Positions 62,813 through 64,000 of a stretch of DNA of 64,000 nt are shown one piece after another. Within the stretch, counting starts at the first letter, position 1. The number at the start of each line of letters is the position of its first letter. Under the pieces are notes generated by a model. That model was given only the letters and a program-made list of their open reading frames with translations, searched no databases and was not told where the DNA came from. The position numbers were made by a program, and so were the translations under genes. Source of the stretch: Acidobacteriota bacterium (GTDB taxonomy: Bacteria; Acidobacteriota; Vicinamibacteria; Vicinamibacterales; Fen-181). Location: assembly GCA_003170135.1 (NCBI GenBank), contig PMZR01000063.1, forward strand, positions 1 to 64,000, read 5' to 3'.

Positions 62813-63535
62813 TCATTGCGCAAGCCATCTTGCATAGGCCCGAACGTCGATCATCGGTACTGTCGCGCTGCTCTGGAGACGCGCGATCAATTCCAGGAGG
62901 AAAGCCGTCGCGGGCTTGCCCTGCGGCGTGATCGTGTAGCAGTGGGTGGCGTCACAGCCGAATGTGCCATGCGCCGCCACGCAGCCCAAATCAAGACGCC
63001 GGTCCCCGTCGCCGCGTTCGAGGGCGTCGATCAGGGGTTGACCGAGCGCCGGACTCCAGTCGCTCTCGAATGTCACCAGCCCGCCCAAGATGTGCGTCAA
63101 AGGCTTGGCTGGATAGATCCCTCCTGCATGCGGAATCGGAAGGCTCGTCCGATGCAGGCGGCGCACGGTTGCAATCTTGTCCTCGGCGTACTCGATCTCG
63201 CCGGCGCGGATTGTCTGTTTGGCTTCGAAGATGGCGTAGACGCTTTCGGCCGGCACGACGATCTGCCCTTCATAGTGGAAGATGAACGGCGAGTACTGAC
63301 GGTCAAACACTACGACGTCCACCTGCTCGCTGAACACGCCATTGCTATCGACCACGTGCGCCTTCTCTGCCTGGTAACGGCGTGGCAGGTAGGTCTGGAG
63401 CATCTGGAGCCAGACATATTCACTGGCGTCGCCCTTTGTCGTGGGGTGGCCGAAGGACTCACGCACGGTCGCAAGACGGCGCTCGATGTCATCGTGAAGG
63501 CTCGCCAGGAGCCTCGAGAGAGACCAGGTATTCAT
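62813..63535 (-). CDS. DUF6602-type protein (nuclease-like)
   Basis: 240 residues. GDASEYVWLQMLQTYLPRRY, QVDVVVFDRQYSPFIF and VYAIFEAKQTIRAGEIEYAE: the Asp and Glu-x-Lys spacing fits a PD-(D/E)XK-like fold and the order matches DUF6602 as I recall it. It lies 11 bases after the CD-NTase-like gene, in the same direction, so it is probably its operon partner and a candidate effector or accessory. Confidence 0.65.
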   Translation of the reverse strand: MNTWSLSRLLASLHDDIERRLATVRESFGHPTTKGDASEYVWLQMLQTYLPRRYQAEKAHVVDSNGVFSEQVDVVVFDRQYSPFIFHYEGQIVVPAESVYAIFEAKQTIRAGEIEYAEDKIATVRRLHRTSLPIPHAGGIYPAKPLTHILGGLVTFESDWSPALGQPLIDALERGDGDRRLDLGCVAAHGTFGCDATHCYTITPQGKPATAFLLELIARLQSSATVPMIDVRAYARWLAQ

Positions 63536-63546
63536 TGTTTACATCC

Positions 63547-64000
63547 TCACGACAGCGGAAAGTAGTCGCCGAGAATCTCCCGCCACAGACGCAGGGCGTC
63601 TCCCTGTCTGCCGGTCTCTTCCGCCCGCCGCGCAAGCGCGGCCTTACGCTGCGCCTCCTGAAGGGCGTTTCGCGCCGCGGCAATGAGCTGCGGCGTCATC
63701 TGGTCCGAGACCGGCGGCCCGAGGCCGGCAGGATCAGGCCAGGTCCGCTCGACGTTTGCGTCCATCGCCGCAAACAGGTTGCGAATCTCGTCCGGGTAGT
63801 TCGAGAACGGCGCCTCCACGAGATCTTCGGCGATCACCTCGACCAGGAACGACGGCTTGATCGGCTTGCCGTTCGCACGGTTCCAGCCCTTCGTCATCTT
63901 CACCAGCGGAATCCAGCGCCCGCCCAGTTCCTTGTTCTTGGCAGTCGCCTGTTCCTGGTGCGTTTCGGGGTTCGTCTTGATCCAGGTGCCCGTGAGCTTG
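63547..64000 (-). CDS. CD-NTase-like protein, C-terminal part (cut by window edge)
   Basis: The open frame continues past 64000; about 150 C-terminal residues are visible: KLTGTWIKTNPETHQEQATA, ELGGRWIPLVKMTKGWNRAN and IKPSFLVEVIAEDLVEAPFS. The pattern of a helical segment with Lys-x-Trp-Asn followed by Phe-Leu-Val-Glu matches the OAS-like C-terminal domain of CD-NTases (CBASS signal synthases). The N-terminal catalytic part lies outside the window, so activity cannot be judged. Confidence 0.65.
   Translation of the reverse strand, partial: KLTGTWIKTNPETHQEQATAKNKELGGRWIPLVKMTKGWNRANGKPIKPSFLVEVIAEDLVEAPFSNYPDEIRNLFAAMDANVERTWPDPAGLGPPVSDQMTPQLIAAARNALQEAQRKAALARRAEETGRQGDALRLWREILGDYFPLS

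Overview
The window is a GC-rich stretch of accessory DNA from an unidentified bacterium. The envelope-spanning Trb/VirB apparatus implies a Gram-negative-type cell. An Acidobacteriota or other high-GC soil lineage is my guess; no rRNA, tRNA or core gene is present to settle it. Nearly everything here belongs to mobile DNA or to predicted anti-phage functions. No integrase, transposase or CRISPR array is visible.

Layout. (1) 1-2.7 kb: an integron-type gene-cassette array. Short unrelated genes on one strand are separated by attC-like imperfect palindromes, and no integrase is seen (CALIN-like). (2) 2.8-20 kb, minus strand: a conjugative-element core. Transcribed from trbC leftwards it is trbC, trbD, trbE, trbG, trbI, two trbJ-like genes, trbL, a small membrane protein, trbF, a membrane protein, two winged-helix proteins, a hairpin-rich oriT candidate, a small protein, the VirD4-type coupling ATPase, trbB, a RepB-type primase and element-specific genes. 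No recognisable relaxase is present. (3) 20-26 kb, plus strand: two small element genes, then a Gabija pair (gajA/gajB). The pair is bracketed by decayed or inverted copies of element sequence (a trbC fragment, a broken copy of the 20.0 kb gene, an inverted homologue of the 20.5 kb gene). (4) 26.2-39.3 kb: a large BREX-like/DISARM-like cassette in nearly continuous coupling: P-loop ATPase (BrxC/PglY/DUF499 type), short PglZ, DUF1156-type DNA methyltransferase with Zn ribbons, an unknown 170-aa protein, SNF2 helicase, then a GHKL (MORC/Hsp90-type) ATPase. (5) 39.5-42.7 kb: a sigma-region-4-like protein, then a tight operon of a 42-residue proline-rich peptide ending in Gly-Gly-Arg, an E2-E1 fusion and a JAB/JAMM protease. 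This is a ubiquitin-like conjugation system without a recognisable ubiquitin. (6) 43-49 kb: a YhaO/SbcD nuclease and a giant YhaN/SbcC-like ATPase. (7) 49-51.4 kb: small nuclease-like genes (GIY-YIG-like, VRR-NUC-like) and a frameshifted gene. (8) 51.5-64 kb, minus strand: a HEPN protein, a putative ExK nuclease, an ankyrin protein and a second protein sharing an HTH module, a frameshifted nucleotidyltransferase pseudogene, a TIGR04141/DUF6119-type protein, an MfnB-like TIM-barrel enzyme, an unknown protein, a DUF6602-type protein and, cut by the right edge, the C-terminus of a CD-NTase-like enzyme (CBASS signature).

The two most promising loci for something undescribed are the BREX-3-like cassette with reordered genes, a very short PglZ and an extra GHKL ATPase (26.2-39.3 kb), and the proline-rich-peptide/E2-E1/JAB operon (40.4-42.6 kb). 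The oriT candidate, the bracketing scars around Gabija and the MfnB-like enzyme next to a CD-NTase are secondary targets.
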